16,358 bases of DNA. Origin: Candidatus Komeilibacteria bacterium (GTDB lineage: Bacteria; Patescibacteriota; Patescibacteriia; UBA1558; S5-K13). The notes below the pieces were generated by a model. It was not told the DNA's origin. It searched no databases and was given only the letters and a program-made list of their open reading frames with translations. Where the stretch lies: contig JAUVAE010000004.1 of assembly GCA_030591905.1 (NCBI GenBank), positions 1 to 16,358 on the forward strand, in the 5' to 3' direction. The position numbers and the translations under genes are program-made. The stretch's first letter is position 1, and the number at the start of each line of letters is the position of its first letter. Shown in pieces: positions 5,475 to 12,295 of this stretch.

Positions 5475-6347
5475 ATGAAAAATAAAATTACTAAAGTAGT
5501 AATTCCCGCGGCTGGATTAGGAACGAGATTTTTACCCGCTACTAAAGCTCAACCCAAAGAAATGCTTCCAATAGTAGATAAACCTATTATCCAATATGTT
5601 GTTGAGGAAGTTGTTGCTTCTGGAATTAAAGATGTAGTTATAGTTACTGGTATGAGTAAAAGGGCTATCGAAGATCATTTTGATTATAATTATGAATTAC
5701 AAAATTGGCTTAAAAAACAAGGCAAACATAAACAAAGAGAAGAAATTAAAAAAATAGCTGATTTGGCTAATTTTATTTACATTAGACAAAAAGGTCCCTA
5801 TGGAAATGGAACTCCAGTTTTAAATGCTAAAAATGTTATAGGTAATGAAGCCTTCGCTGTGGTTTGGGGTGATGAATTTATTTACTCTCGACCACCCAGA
5901 TTAAAACAAATGATGAAAGTTTATGAAAAGTATGGTGGCATGGTTATTTCTGGAATTAGAATTAAAAATAAAAAAGATTTATCTAGATATGGAGTAGCTG
6001 ATATTAAAAAAATAGAAAATAATGTCTATGAAATAAAAAATATAGTCGAAAAACCAGATCCCAGCAAAGCCCCTTCAAATTTAGCCCTATTAGGTGCCTA
6101 TATTTTACCGCCTGAAATTTTTGAAGTTTTAAAAAGCACCAAAATTGGTAAAGGTGGTGAAGTATGGTTAGTAGATGCTATTAATGCTTTAAAAAAGAAA
6201 GGTATTCCTCTTTATGCTTGCGAAATAGAAAATGGTAAATATTATGATTGTGGAAATAAACTAGAATTCATTAAGGCCACAATTGATTTTGCTTTAAAAC
6301 ATAAAGAAATTAATAAAGAATTAAAAAAATATTTAAAAAATATATAA
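5475..6347 (+). CDS. galU: UTP-glucose-1-phosphate uridylyltransferase
   Basis: A 290-residue protein of the GalU family (UTP + glucose-1-phosphate to UDP-glucose + PPi), near the usual 290-300 residues. Residues 10-32 hold the nucleotide-binding signature (PAAGLGTRFLPATKAQPKEM, then LP), with the catalytic RFLPATK Arg and Lys. VWGDEF carries the metal-binding Asp. EKPDPSKAPSNLALLGAYIL and YYDCGNKLEFIKA are the sugar-site and C-terminal motifs; GGEVWLVDAI stands for the usual GEIQLTDAI. UDP-glucose feeds surface polysaccharide or glycolipid synthesis, which fits the glycosyltransferase genes farther right. It leads the long plus-strand block: the next gene starts 15 bases later and no terminator intervenes. 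Confidence 0.95.
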   Translation: MKNKITKVVIPAAGLGTRFLPATKAQPKEMLPIVDKPIIQYVVEEVVASGIKDVVIVTGMSKRAIEDHFDYNYELQNWLKKQGKHKQREEIKKIADLANFIYIRQKGPYGNGTPVLNAKNVIGNEAFAVVWGDEFIYSRPPRLKQMMKVYEKYGGMVISGIRIKNKKDLSRYGVADIKKIENNVYEIKNIVEKPDPSKAPSNLALLGAYILPPEIFEVLKSTKIGKGGEVWLVDAINALKKKGIPLYACEIENGKYYDCGNKLEFIKATIDFALKHKEINKELKKYLKNI

Positions 6348-6362
6348 GTTAAACATAAACAT

Positions 6363-7745
6363 ATGTCAAAAAACAAAATAATCATTCTGAGTTTTGTCTT
6401 TGTATTATTAACTACATCTGGATTTGCTTGCACTTTCAACCCTTTTAAAAAAAAACCTATTGAACTCCAACCACTTAAATTATCAGTTTGGTATGTTCAT
6501 GAAGATAGTTCTAGTTTAAAACCATTATTTGATAAATATCGTGAATTACATCCTACAATATCTATTAGTTACCAAAAATTTGGCATTGATGAATATGAAC
6601 GACAATTATTAGAAGCCTGGGCCGAAGACCGAGGACCTGATATTTACTTTTTACCAAATAATTGGATAGCTAAATATAAAAGTAAAATTACTCCCCTTCC
6701 TAGCAAAATAAAACTTCCTTATCGAGAAATTAAATCTACTGGTATTGGTAGTCTTCAAAAAACAGACGTTATTGATAGTGTTAAAGAAGTTAAAACAACA
6801 TCTTTAAATGATTTAATTCAAAATTATCCTAATGTTGTTTATGAAGACGTTGTAAAAGGAAATGAAATATATGGACTCCCCATGAGTTTGGACACTCTAG
6901 GATTGTTCTATAATGAAGATTTATTAAGATATGCCAATATATCCTTTCCTCCTGAAACATGGACCGAGTTTAATAATATGATCAAAAATATAAGTTTACT
7001 TGATCAAAATAATAATTTCGAACAATCTGGAACTGCTTTGGGGACAACAAATAATATCACTAATGCTGTAGACATATTGATGCTATTAATGTTCCAAAAT
7101 GGTGTTGAATTAGTAGCTGCTAATAACCACATAAATCTTGAAGATCAAAAAAATCAAGATTTAGCAATTGCCGCAATCAATTTTTACAATGATTATTCAA
7201 ATCCAATAAAAGAAGTATATTCTTGGAATCAAAGTCAAGATGATGCCTTAGAAGCTTTTATTAACGGACAAGTTGCTTTCTTCTTTGGCTATCCTTATCA
7301 TATCAAACAAATAAAAAGTAGAACTACTAACAAATTCAATTTAAAAACTGCTAAAGTTCCTCAAATTACCAATACTTTAAGACCAGCAAATTTTGCAAAC
7401 TATTGGGTGATGACAGTTTCTCATAAAACAAATAATAAGGATGCTGCTTGGGGTTTTATTGACTTTGCTACTAGAAAAGAAAATGTTAAAATGTATCTAG
7501 AAAAGACTGGAAAACCAACGGCTCTAAAATCATTAAAAGAAGAGCAAGAAAATAATCTAGAATTAAAACCTTTTGCTGAACAAATTTTAACTGCCAGATC
7601 GTGGTATAGAGGAAACTCACCAGAAAAAGTTGAAGAATATATTATAGAAATGATTAATCAAATAAAATCTGAAAATCTAACATTAAAAATGATAAGAAGT
7701 CTATTAAGTAATACAACTATAAAAATAAATCAAACCATTAAATAG
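6363..7745 (+). CDS. Extracellular solute-binding protein, family 1
   Basis: A 460-residue exported protein of the family 1 (maltose/sugar-type) solute-binding fold. The N-terminus (MSKNKIIILSFVFVLLTTSG) is a signal sequence; Cys23 after GFA could be a lipid anchor, but this is a poor lipobox. Family marks are LSVWYVHEDSS at the start of the mature part, GPDIYFLPNNW near 97, GNEIYGLPMSLDTLGLFYNEDLL near 165-187, then PPETWTEF, the GQVAFFFGYP stretch, and NYWVMTVSHKT followed by AAWGFIDF. Such proteins normally hand sugars or peptides to an ABC importer, but no permease or ATPase gene is near. It lies 15 bases after galU and 5 bases before the first pilin-like gene, so it may act as a surface receptor working with the pilins rather than in import; that is inference. 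Confidence 0.85.
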   Translation: MSKNKIIILSFVFVLLTTSGFACTFNPFKKKPIELQPLKLSVWYVHEDSSSLKPLFDKYRELHPTISISYQKFGIDEYERQLLEAWAEDRGPDIYFLPNNWIAKYKSKITPLPSKIKLPYREIKSTGIGSLQKTDVIDSVKEVKTTSLNDLIQNYPNVVYEDVVKGNEIYGLPMSLDTLGLFYNEDLLRYANISFPPETWTEFNNMIKNISLLDQNNNFEQSGTALGTTNNITNAVDILMLLMFQNGVELVAANNHINLEDQKNQDLAIAAINFYNDYSNPIKEVYSWNQSQDDALEAFINGQVAFFFGYPYHIKQIKSRTTNKFNLKTAKVPQITNTLRPANFANYWVMTVSHKTNNKDAAWGFIDFATRKENVKMYLEKTGKPTALKSLKEEQENNLELKPFAEQILTARSWYRGNSPEKVEEYIIEMINQIKSENLTLKMIRSLLSNTTIKINQTIK

Positions 7746-7750
7746 TTCAT

Positions 7751-8413
7751 ATGAAAAAAATAATAAAGATTCCCTATGTTAGCTCCTCAGCTCGGAAATG
7801 TAAAAGATTACTTTTGCATTTCACTCGCTCTACGTCGCTAATAAAAATAGGAATATTACTAGTATTTTTGACAACAATTGTATTAACTACTTATAATACA
7901 GTATATGCCGATACTAATTATGAAATTGGTGGTTTTTATTGTATATCAAGTTGTAAAGTGGACGATATTGAAACAGGAGGTCATGATGGAAAATTTTGGA
8001 GACAAGCTTCTCCAGAAAAATGTGAAAATGATACTAATTTCGATCCAGAAGAAAATAAATGTGAACATGGACAATGTTGTGAATCAATAACTGATTCACG
8101 ATACAAAGGAATTTATGGAAATTATGATATGAAAGACTTATTAACCAAAGCCATTGAAATTTCTAATCAATTATTAGGTATAGTAGGTAGTATAGCTCTA
8201 TTATTTTTCATAATTGCTGGGATAAAAATGATATTCTCTGGGGGAAGTGAAGAAAAAATAAGCAGTGCCCGAACCATGATGGTTCAAACAATTATTGGAC
8301 TAATAATATTTTTGAGTGCTTTTTTAATAATCAGCTTTGTTCAAGAAACTTTAATGGACTCATCAGATGACAGTGGAAGATATAAATTAGAAACAGAAGA
8401 CCCTAATTTTTAA
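7751..8413 (+). CDS. Cysteine-rich VirB2/TrbC-like pilin paralog (copy 1)
   Basis: A 220-residue protein, the largest of eight pilin-like paralogs. Residues 1-53 are a signal peptide (ILLVFLTTIVLTT, cut after VYA) whose basic start is stretched by about 20 residues encoded by a palindromic insert at 7779-7841. Residues 54-130 are an added outer domain with six Cys (64, 68, 91, 104, 109, 110), probably disulfide-linked, found in none of the other copies. Then come helix 1 (about 139-157), the family turn AGIKMIFSGGSEEK (156-169) and helix 2 (178-197). The turn lacks the Trp and has SEE for NEE, so this copy has diverged most. It may be a tip or adaptor subunit, which is inference. It follows the solute-binding gene by 5 bases. 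Confidence 0.75.
   Translation: MKKIIKIPYVSSSARKCKRLLLHFTRSTSLIKIGILLVFLTTIVLTTYNTVYADTNYEIGGFYCISSCKVDDIETGGHDGKFWRQASPEKCENDTNFDPEENKCEHGQCCESITDSRYKGIYGNYDMKDLLTKAIEISNQLLGIVGSIALLFFIIAGIKMIFSGGSEEKISSARTMMVQTIIGLIIFLSAFLIISFVQETLMDSSDDSGRYKLETEDPNF
7779..7841. repeat. 63-base imperfect palindrome inserted in frame in pilin copy 1
   Basis: The outer ends are TTAGC (7779-7783) and GCTAA (7837-7841). The inner stem is GAAATGTAAAAG (7795-7806) with CTTTTGCATTTC (7811-7822), one wobble pair, loop ATTA. Its 63 bases are 21 codons without a stop, and it is richer in GC than its surroundings. It encodes roughly SSSARKCKRLLLHFTRSTSL, between the start MKKIIKIPYV and the hydrophobic signal core. 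Confidence 0.65.
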
Positions 8414-8440
8414 AATTCATAAAATAATCTATATAAAAAT

Positions 8441-8797
8441 ATGATTAACAATTTAAAAACAAAAAAACTAATAAATTTACTATCAATCGCTCTAATACTT
8501 ATCTCCTCTGTTGGAATATGTTATGGAGCTACCGAAACTGGAGAATTACCAAACCCCTTAGGAACAACGGATGTCCCTACATTAATTGGTAGAATCATAA
8601 AAGGTGCCTTAGGCGTAGTTGGATCCTTAGCTTTATTAATGTTTATCTATGGTGGTTTAACTTGGATGACCTCTGGTGGTAATGAAGAAAAAATTAAAAA
8701 GGGAAAAGGAATTTTAATATGGGCAATCTTTGGAATAGTAATTATATTTACTAGCTACTCTATCCTAAACATGGTATTTACAATTTTGAAATCATAA
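8441..8797 (+). CDS. VirB2/TrbC-like pilin paralog (copy 2)
   Basis: A 118-residue secreted two-helix protein. The signal peptide runs to about residue 30 (LLSIALILISSVGICYGA, then TETGE). The mature part has a short Pro/Gly-rich outer stretch (LPNPLGTTDVP), helix 1 (about 52-70), the family turn GGLTWMTSGGNEEK (71-84) with a basic KIKKGKG cytoplasmic loop, and helix 2 (91-114). The order signal, helix, GG-W-SGGNEE turn, helix is that of the type IV secretion pilin family common in Patescibacteria; VirB2/TrbC pilins polymerise as short two-helix subunits. It lies 27 bases after copy 1. No terminator separates it from the promoter of copy 3. Confidence 0.85.
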   Translation: MINNLKTKKLINLLSIALILISSVGICYGATETGELPNPLGTTDVPTLIGRIIKGALGVVGSLALLMFIYGGLTWMTSGGNEEKIKKGKGILIWAIFGIVIIFTSYSILNMVFTILKS

Positions 8798-8838
8798 AAT
8801 AACTCATTTGTGTATTTCATTATTTTCCCAAAAAGTAG

Positions 8839-8844
8839 TATAAT
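8839..8844 (+). promoter_or_regulatory. Probable promoter (-10 box) of pilin copy 3
   Basis: TATAAT lies in the 160-base gap before copy 3, by far the widest gap in the pilin block. The -35 is weak (TTCATT, 17 bases upstream). A start near 8851 leaves a leader of about 107 A/T-rich bases, then AAAGGA (8941-8946) 11 bases before the ATG, the only Shine-Dalgarno-like site in this array. Confidence 0.5.
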
Positions 8845-8957
8845 ATGTATGTAATTTAAATAAATCCTTATATTTACATTAATAAAATTTAAATATAGAA
8901 AAAAATTAACCTCATTAGACAATAAGTTTAATGAAAAAAGAAAGGAATAAAAAATAA

Positions 8958-9317
8958 ATGTCAAAACTAACAAAAAATGTAATCAGCTTTGCTTTCATTG
9001 CTATGGTGTTTGCAGTTGCTATACCAGCTTCTGCTCAATTCACAGTTCCTCAAACTAATTTAGCAACTGCTGACTTACAAGCTACTGCTATCAATATTAT
9101 AAATCTGATTCTATCGTTATTAGGATTGATTGCTTTAATAATGATTCTAATGGGTGGTTTCAAATGGATGACATCTGGTGGTAACGAAGAAAAAGTTGGT
9201 GAAGCTAAGAAACTATTAGGAGCAGGTGTGGTTGGTATTGTTATTATTTTAGCAGCTTATGCCATCACTCAATTCGTAGTGGTACAAATGCAAGAAGCTA
9301 TGTCACAAAGCGTGTAA
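8958..9317 (+). CDS. VirB2/TrbC-like pilin paralog (copy 3), probable major subunit
   Basis: A 119-residue protein and the cleanest member of the array. Its signal peptide is textbook (KLTKNV, then a hydrophobic core, ASA cut before QFTVPQ at about 26). The mature part of about 93 residues has Ala/Thr-rich LATADLQATAI, helix 1 (about 46-65), the turn GGFKWMTSGGNEEK (66-79), a short EAKK loop and helix 2 (about 89-110). It alone in the array has its own promoter, a long leader and a ribosome binding site, its codons look less AT-biased, and a hairpin follows at 9343-9378. This suggests it is made in larger amounts than the others, as a main filament subunit would be; that is inference. Confidence 0.85.
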   Translation: MSKLTKNVISFAFIAMVFAVAIPASAQFTVPQTNLATADLQATAINIINLILSLLGLIALIMILMGGFKWMTSGGNEEKVGEAKKLLGAGVVGIVIILAAYAITQFVVVQMQEAMSQSV

Positions 9318-9342
9318 TAATTTCCTTAAATATAGTCTAGAC

Positions 9343-9378
9343 TTTCCACTTTATTATATATATTAAATAGAGTGGAAA
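9343..9378. promoter_or_regulatory. 13-bp hairpin between pilin copies 3 and 4
   Basis: TTTCCACTTTATT (9343-9355) pairs with 9366-9378 (ending AGTGGAAA), one G-U pair, loop of 10 bases. There is no T-run on the plus strand, so it is not a standard terminator. It could be a 3'-end stabiliser or partial terminator for copy 3, and it sits only 12 bases before the chosen start of copy 4. Confidence 0.5.
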
Positions 9379-9390
9379 AATGTGAACTAT

Positions 9391-9822
9391 ATGATTCATA
9401 AAAATATGATTTCTCATCCAAAAAAAATACTACTTTATCTTATAGTTGTTTTTTTGATTGCCATACCAATTTTTCATATTAATGCTGCCAACGAAGCTTT
9501 AGACAAAGCTCAAGGAGGTTTATTTAAAAGTGCCTCTACTGATGGTGCTGGATTAACAAGTGCAGAAGGTAACGAAAATGATATTAGAAACATAATTGGC
9601 AAGATTGTAGGATATATTCTAGCAATGTTAGGAGTTTTATTTTTGGTACAAATCATATTTGCTGGTTATGGTTGGATGATATCTGGTGGTAATGAAGAAT
9701 CTATTAAAAAAGCTAAGAGTAAAATAATGAGTTCTACTATAGGCTTAGCCATAGTTCTAATAGCATATGTAGCAGTTAATGCTATATTCGGATTATTGTT
9801 TGATGTTACTCAAACCCTCTAA
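9391..9822 (+). CDS. VirB2/TrbC-like pilin paralog (copy 4)
   Basis: A 143-residue protein from the ATG at 9391. A GTG three codons earlier (9382) and an ATG five codons later (9406) are alternatives; none has a Shine-Dalgarno site. The signal peptide KKILLYLIVVFLIAIPIFHINA is cut near residue 32. The outer stretch of about 35 residues is Gly/Ala/Ser-rich (KAQGGLFKSASTDGAGLTSAEG). Helix 1 (about 72-90) leads to the turn AGYGWMISGGNEES (91-104), basic IKKAKSKIM and helix 2 (about 114-137). The whole family layout is kept, with an Ala in the first Gly position of the turn. It lies behind the hairpin at 9343-9378, so its output may be lower than that of copy 3. Confidence 0.8.
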   Translation: MIHKNMISHPKKILLYLIVVFLIAIPIFHINAANEALDKAQGGLFKSASTDGAGLTSAEGNENDIRNIIGKIVGYILAMLGVLFLVQIIFAGYGWMISGGNEESIKKAKSKIMSSTIGLAIVLIAYVAVNAIFGLLFDVTQTL

Positions 9823-9868
9823 GTAAGCCTGTTTATAAAATAGTTAATTTTTTACAAAAATCCATAAA

Positions 9869-10315
9869 ATGTTAAAAGATAAACTGAAAATAAAAGCTGT
9901 ATTATATCTAATATGTGCTATTATAATATTTGCACCCTTAATCACTAACGCTGACATACCTGCCTTGGATTATACTGGAGACGAGGGTATTAATATTATT
10001 AAAGATGATCTTAATGTAACTGGTGGTAAAATGGGTTATGTAACTGGTAGTCCTGGAGATATAATAAAATTAAGAATGACCCTGACAATCACTATAATTC
10101 GTTCTCTACTTGGTATATTAGGCATACTCTTTTTAATTTTAATAATCTGGGGTGGTTATGAGTGGATGTTTTCTGGAGGTAATGAAGAACGGGTCGCTAA
10201 AGCTAAAGAAAGAATAAAAATGGCTGTTAATGGATTAATAATTGTACTTGGAGCCTATGCAATTACAATGTTAATATTTTCTGTACTTTTTGATTTAACT
10301 ATAAATAATACATAA
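9869..10315 (+). CDS. VirB2/TrbC-like pilin paralog (copy 5)
   Basis: A 148-residue protein. The signal peptide is MLKDKLKIKA plus a hydrophobic core, cut after TNA at about 28. The outer segment before helix 1 is about 50 residues, longer and more acidic (DYTGDEGINIIKDDLNVTGG) than in copies 2 and 3. Helix 1 (about 74-92) is followed by GGYEWMFSGGNEER, the basic loop AKAKERIKMA and helix 2, ending VLFDLTINNT, close in feel to the copy 4 end LLFDVTQTL. The gap to copy 4 is 46 bases, and copy 6 begins one base after this stop. No ribosome binding site is visible, so coupling to its neighbours is likely. Confidence 0.85.
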   Translation: MLKDKLKIKAVLYLICAIIIFAPLITNADIPALDYTGDEGINIIKDDLNVTGGKMGYVTGSPGDIIKLRMTLTITIIRSLLGILGILFLILIIWGGYEWMFSGGNEERVAKAKERIKMAVNGLIIVLGAYAITMLIFSVLFDLTINNT

Positions 10316-10316
10316 T

Positions 10317-10772
10317 ATGCAAAAAAAATATTTTAAAAAATTAAGAACACTTCTTATTGTATTATTAGTTTCATTTATTGTCTTCTCTAGTAATTATAAT
10401 ATTCTAGCTCAAGAACCATCCGGAAATAACTTGAAAAATCTCAATGACAGTAAAAATATACTCAAAACCGTAGCTACTGGAGAAGGTGATTTTCAAGGAA
10501 TAGGCTATAAAGAAACAGAAGCAATTTCTGTAATATCTGGCATAATACAATTTGTCTTATCCTTAATAGGCATATTCTTTTTAATATTAGTAATTATGGG
10601 CGGTTATCAATGGATGACTGCTGGGGGTAATGAAGAATCAATTGCTAAAGCTAAAAAAAGAATCATCAATGCTACTATTGGATTAACGCTTGTATTAGCA
10701 GCATACGCCATCTCATATTTCATAATATATATGGTATCAGAGCAAACTCTAACAGCTATAGCTCCAGATTAA
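10317..10772 (+). CDS. VirB2/TrbC-like pilin paralog (copy 6)
   Basis: A 151-residue protein. The signal peptide has a Lys-rich start (MQKKYFKKLR), a hydrophobic core and a cut after ILA near residue 31. The outer segment (PSGNNLKNLNDSKNILKTVATGEGDFQGIGYKE, in two blocks) is Asn/Gly-rich. Helix 1 (about 76-95) precedes GGYQWMTAGGNEES, the basic loop IAKAKKRIIN and helix 2 (about 118-140). From the turn through the start of helix 2 the DNA (10608-10682) matches copy 7 (11065-11139) at 73 of 75 bases, far above the rest of the two genes. The ATG begins one base after the copy 5 stop. Confidence 0.85.
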   Translation: MQKKYFKKLRTLLIVLLVSFIVFSSNYNILAQEPSGNNLKNLNDSKNILKTVATGEGDFQGIGYKETEAISVISGIIQFVLSLIGIFFLILVIMGGYQWMTAGGNEESIAKAKKRIINATIGLTLVLAAYAISYFIIYMVSEQTLTAIAPD

Positions 10773-10797
10773 ATTTCTAATAAAAAATAATAAAATA

Positions 10798-11202
10798 ATG
10801 ATGAATCATAAAAATAAAATTAAAATAATTATTACAATACTTTTTATTAGTTTTTTAATGTTTAATTTTAATTCTATAAATGCTCAAACTGCTCCCGAAA
10901 CCAACTATGCCCCTTTAAATGATTTAAAAACAATTGCCGAAGATAATGTAGGATATTCAGCTGTAGATGAAAATTCTCTTCGTACTATAACCGCTAAAAT
11001 AGTACAAAGTATATTAAGTCTTCTTGGTATTATATTTCTAATCTTAATAATAATTTCTGGATACCAATGGATGACTGCTGGGGGTAATGAAGAATCAATT
11101 GCCAAAGCTAAAAAAAGAATCATTAATGCTACTATTGGAGTTGCAATTGTAATTCTTGCTTATTCAATTCATGTTTTCGTAATAGAAATGTTACTATCTT
11201 AA
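10798..11202 (+). CDS. VirB2/TrbC-like pilin paralog (copy 7)
   Basis: A 134-residue protein starting at tandem ATGs (10798 and 10801; either may be used). The signal peptide (KIKIIITILFISFLMFNFNSINA) is cut near residue 29 before QTAPETN. The outer segment is short (about 35 residues). Helix 1 leads to SGYQWMTAGGNEES and IAKAKKRIINATIG, then helix 2. The gene looks like a mosaic: the sequence up to the turn (IIISGYQWMT) matches copy 8, while from the turn onward the DNA is almost identical to copy 6. It lies 25 bases after copy 6 and 15 bases before copy 8. Confidence 0.85.
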   Translation: MMNHKNKIKIIITILFISFLMFNFNSINAQTAPETNYAPLNDLKTIAEDNVGYSAVDENSLRTITAKIVQSILSLLGIIFLILIIISGYQWMTAGGNEESIAKAKKRIINATIGVAIVILAYSIHVFVIEMLLS

Positions 11203-11217
11203 TAATATAATAAGAAA

Positions 11218-11631
11218 ATGAGTATAAAAATAAAAAAAATAACCTACATAAGTATAATAACTATATTATTTTTAATAATAACTGTGAATCAATCTTTTGC
11301 CCAAGAAAATACATTAATTAATAGTATTTCTACTCAAAGTCATGAATTCCGTCAAGAAGTAGGATTAGAATATAAACCTCTTGAAGAAAGTATTATAGAT
11401 ATTATCAATATAGCCCTTGGCTTAGTAGGATTGTTTTTTTTAGTCATGATCATAATTTCTGGATACCAGTGGATGACTTCTGGGGGCAATGAAGAAACGA
11501 TAACTAAGGCCAAAAAGAGACTTATCAATTCAGTTATTGGAGTAACTATTATACTATGCGCTTATATTATTGCTAATTGGATAATGATATCAATCCAGGA
11601 ACCAGCTGATGCTGGTTGGTGGAATTTATAA
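11218..11631 (+). CDS. VirB2/TrbC-like pilin paralog (copy 8)
   Basis: A 137-residue protein, last in the array. The signal peptide (KKITYISIITILFLIITVNQSFA) is cut near residue 28 before QENTL. The outer segment (INSISTQSHEFRQEVGLEYKPLEES) carries more charge than its neighbours. Helix 1 (about 61-80) leads to SGYQWMTSGGNEET, ITKAKKRLIN and helix 2, then a short tail with two Trp (DAGWWNL) that no other copy has. It ends 23 bases before a strong terminator that closes the galU-to-pilin block. Confidence 0.85.
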   Translation: MSIKIKKITYISIITILFLIITVNQSFAQENTLINSISTQSHEFRQEVGLEYKPLEESIIDIINIALGLVGLFFLVMIIISGYQWMTSGGNEETITKAKKRLINSVIGVTIILCAYIIANWIMISIQEPADAGWWNL

Positions 11632-11654
11632 AAACATACTTATTTAAATATTTT

Positions 11655-11688
11655 AAAAGGGTTCAATATTAATATTGAACCCTTTTTT
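11655..11688. terminator. Strong bidirectional terminator after the pilin array
   Basis: AAAAGGGTTCAATATT (11655-11670) and AATATTGAACCCTTTT (11671-11686) are perfect 16-base complements (about 14 pairs with a small loop), with a T-run on the plus strand and TTTTAAAAT on the minus strand. It separates the array from the converging lipoprotein gene that ends at 11694. Confidence 0.9.
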
Positions 11689-11693
11689 ATATC

Positions 11694-12227
11694 TTACCAC
11701 CTAGGAACATTCTTTTTTTTCTTAGGTATTTCCAAAAAAACACCCACTCCTATATTAACAATTTGTTGAACTTTGATGTTCTTTGGATTAGTAATTTGAA
11801 TAGTATTATCCTCTATCCCGATATTTAAAACAATTTTTCCTTTTCTTCTTTGACCTATTTTCTTTAAAGCATACTTACTAGTTGTTCTTGATACTGTATC
11901 TACTTTGGGAACTAATTGTACATAAATGACTTTTATTCCCTGTCGTAAATTCTCCAACAAAACAGGCTTGTCCTTTACCATAAAAACATTAAGCCTTTTG
12001 TAAAAAGGGATACCCAAAATCTTGAAATCAAGAATACTAATATCCTTACTGTAAACCCAGACTTCATAGTCCTCATAATCCTCAAATGATAAAAGAATAT
12101 TCTTTCTCTCTTTTGTAATTTTTTCATAACTCGCTGATGACTTACCATAAGTCATTGTAGGCACAGTACTACACCCAACAAGAAACGCAAAAAGTACCAC
12201 TATAGTAATTAAAACTAACTTTTTCAT
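11694..12227 (-). CDS. Putative lipoprotein of unknown function
   Basis: A 177-residue protein. The start MKKLVLITIVVLFAFLVGC has a perfect lipobox (LVGC), so signal peptidase II would cut and lipidate Cys19, leaving about 159 residues outside the membrane. I do not recognise the rest. It is basic and beta-rich, with alternating stretches (KNILLSFEDYEDYEVWVYSKD, split by an acidic-aromatic run; LDFKILGIPFYKRL; IKVIYVQLVPKVD; KIVLNIGIEDNTIQI). The late IVNIGVGVFLEIPKKKKN ends in a lysine cluster. Together with the 585 gene it has a full AGGAGG Shine-Dalgarno site and textbook promoter, unlike its neighbours. It is a single-gene transcript between the pilin terminator and the REP unit upstream of the transposase gene. 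Confidence 0.75.
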   Translation of the reverse strand: MKKLVLITIVVLFAFLVGCSTVPTMTYGKSSASYEKITKERKNILLSFEDYEDYEVWVYSKDISILDFKILGIPFYKRLNVFMVKDKPVLLENLRQGIKVIYVQLVPKVDTVSRTTSKYALKKIGQRRKGKIVLNIGIEDNTIQITNPKNIKVQQIVNIGVGVFLEIPKKKKNVPRW

Positions 12228-12258
12228 AATATCCTCCTAATTTTTTATTTAATAGTAT

Positions 12259-12287
12259 ATAATATCATATTTAACAAAAAAAGTCAA
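12259..12287 (-). promoter_or_regulatory. Sigma70-type promoter of the lipoprotein gene
   Basis: On the minus strand: TTGACT (12287-12282), 17-base spacer and TATTAT (12264-12259), about 31 bases before the ATG; AGGAGG lies at 12238-12232. The spacer end AAATATGA is identical to that of the promoter at 1128-1156. A REP unit lies 8 bases upstream of the -35 box. Confidence 0.75.
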
Positions 12288-12295
12288 TAGATTTC

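Noticed and set aside
7751..11631. Type IV pilins (PilA) needing prepilin peptidase
   Set aside because: None has the GFTLIE-type cleavage site; all have signal peptidase I-like sites and two helices, as in VirB2/TrbC-like proteins.
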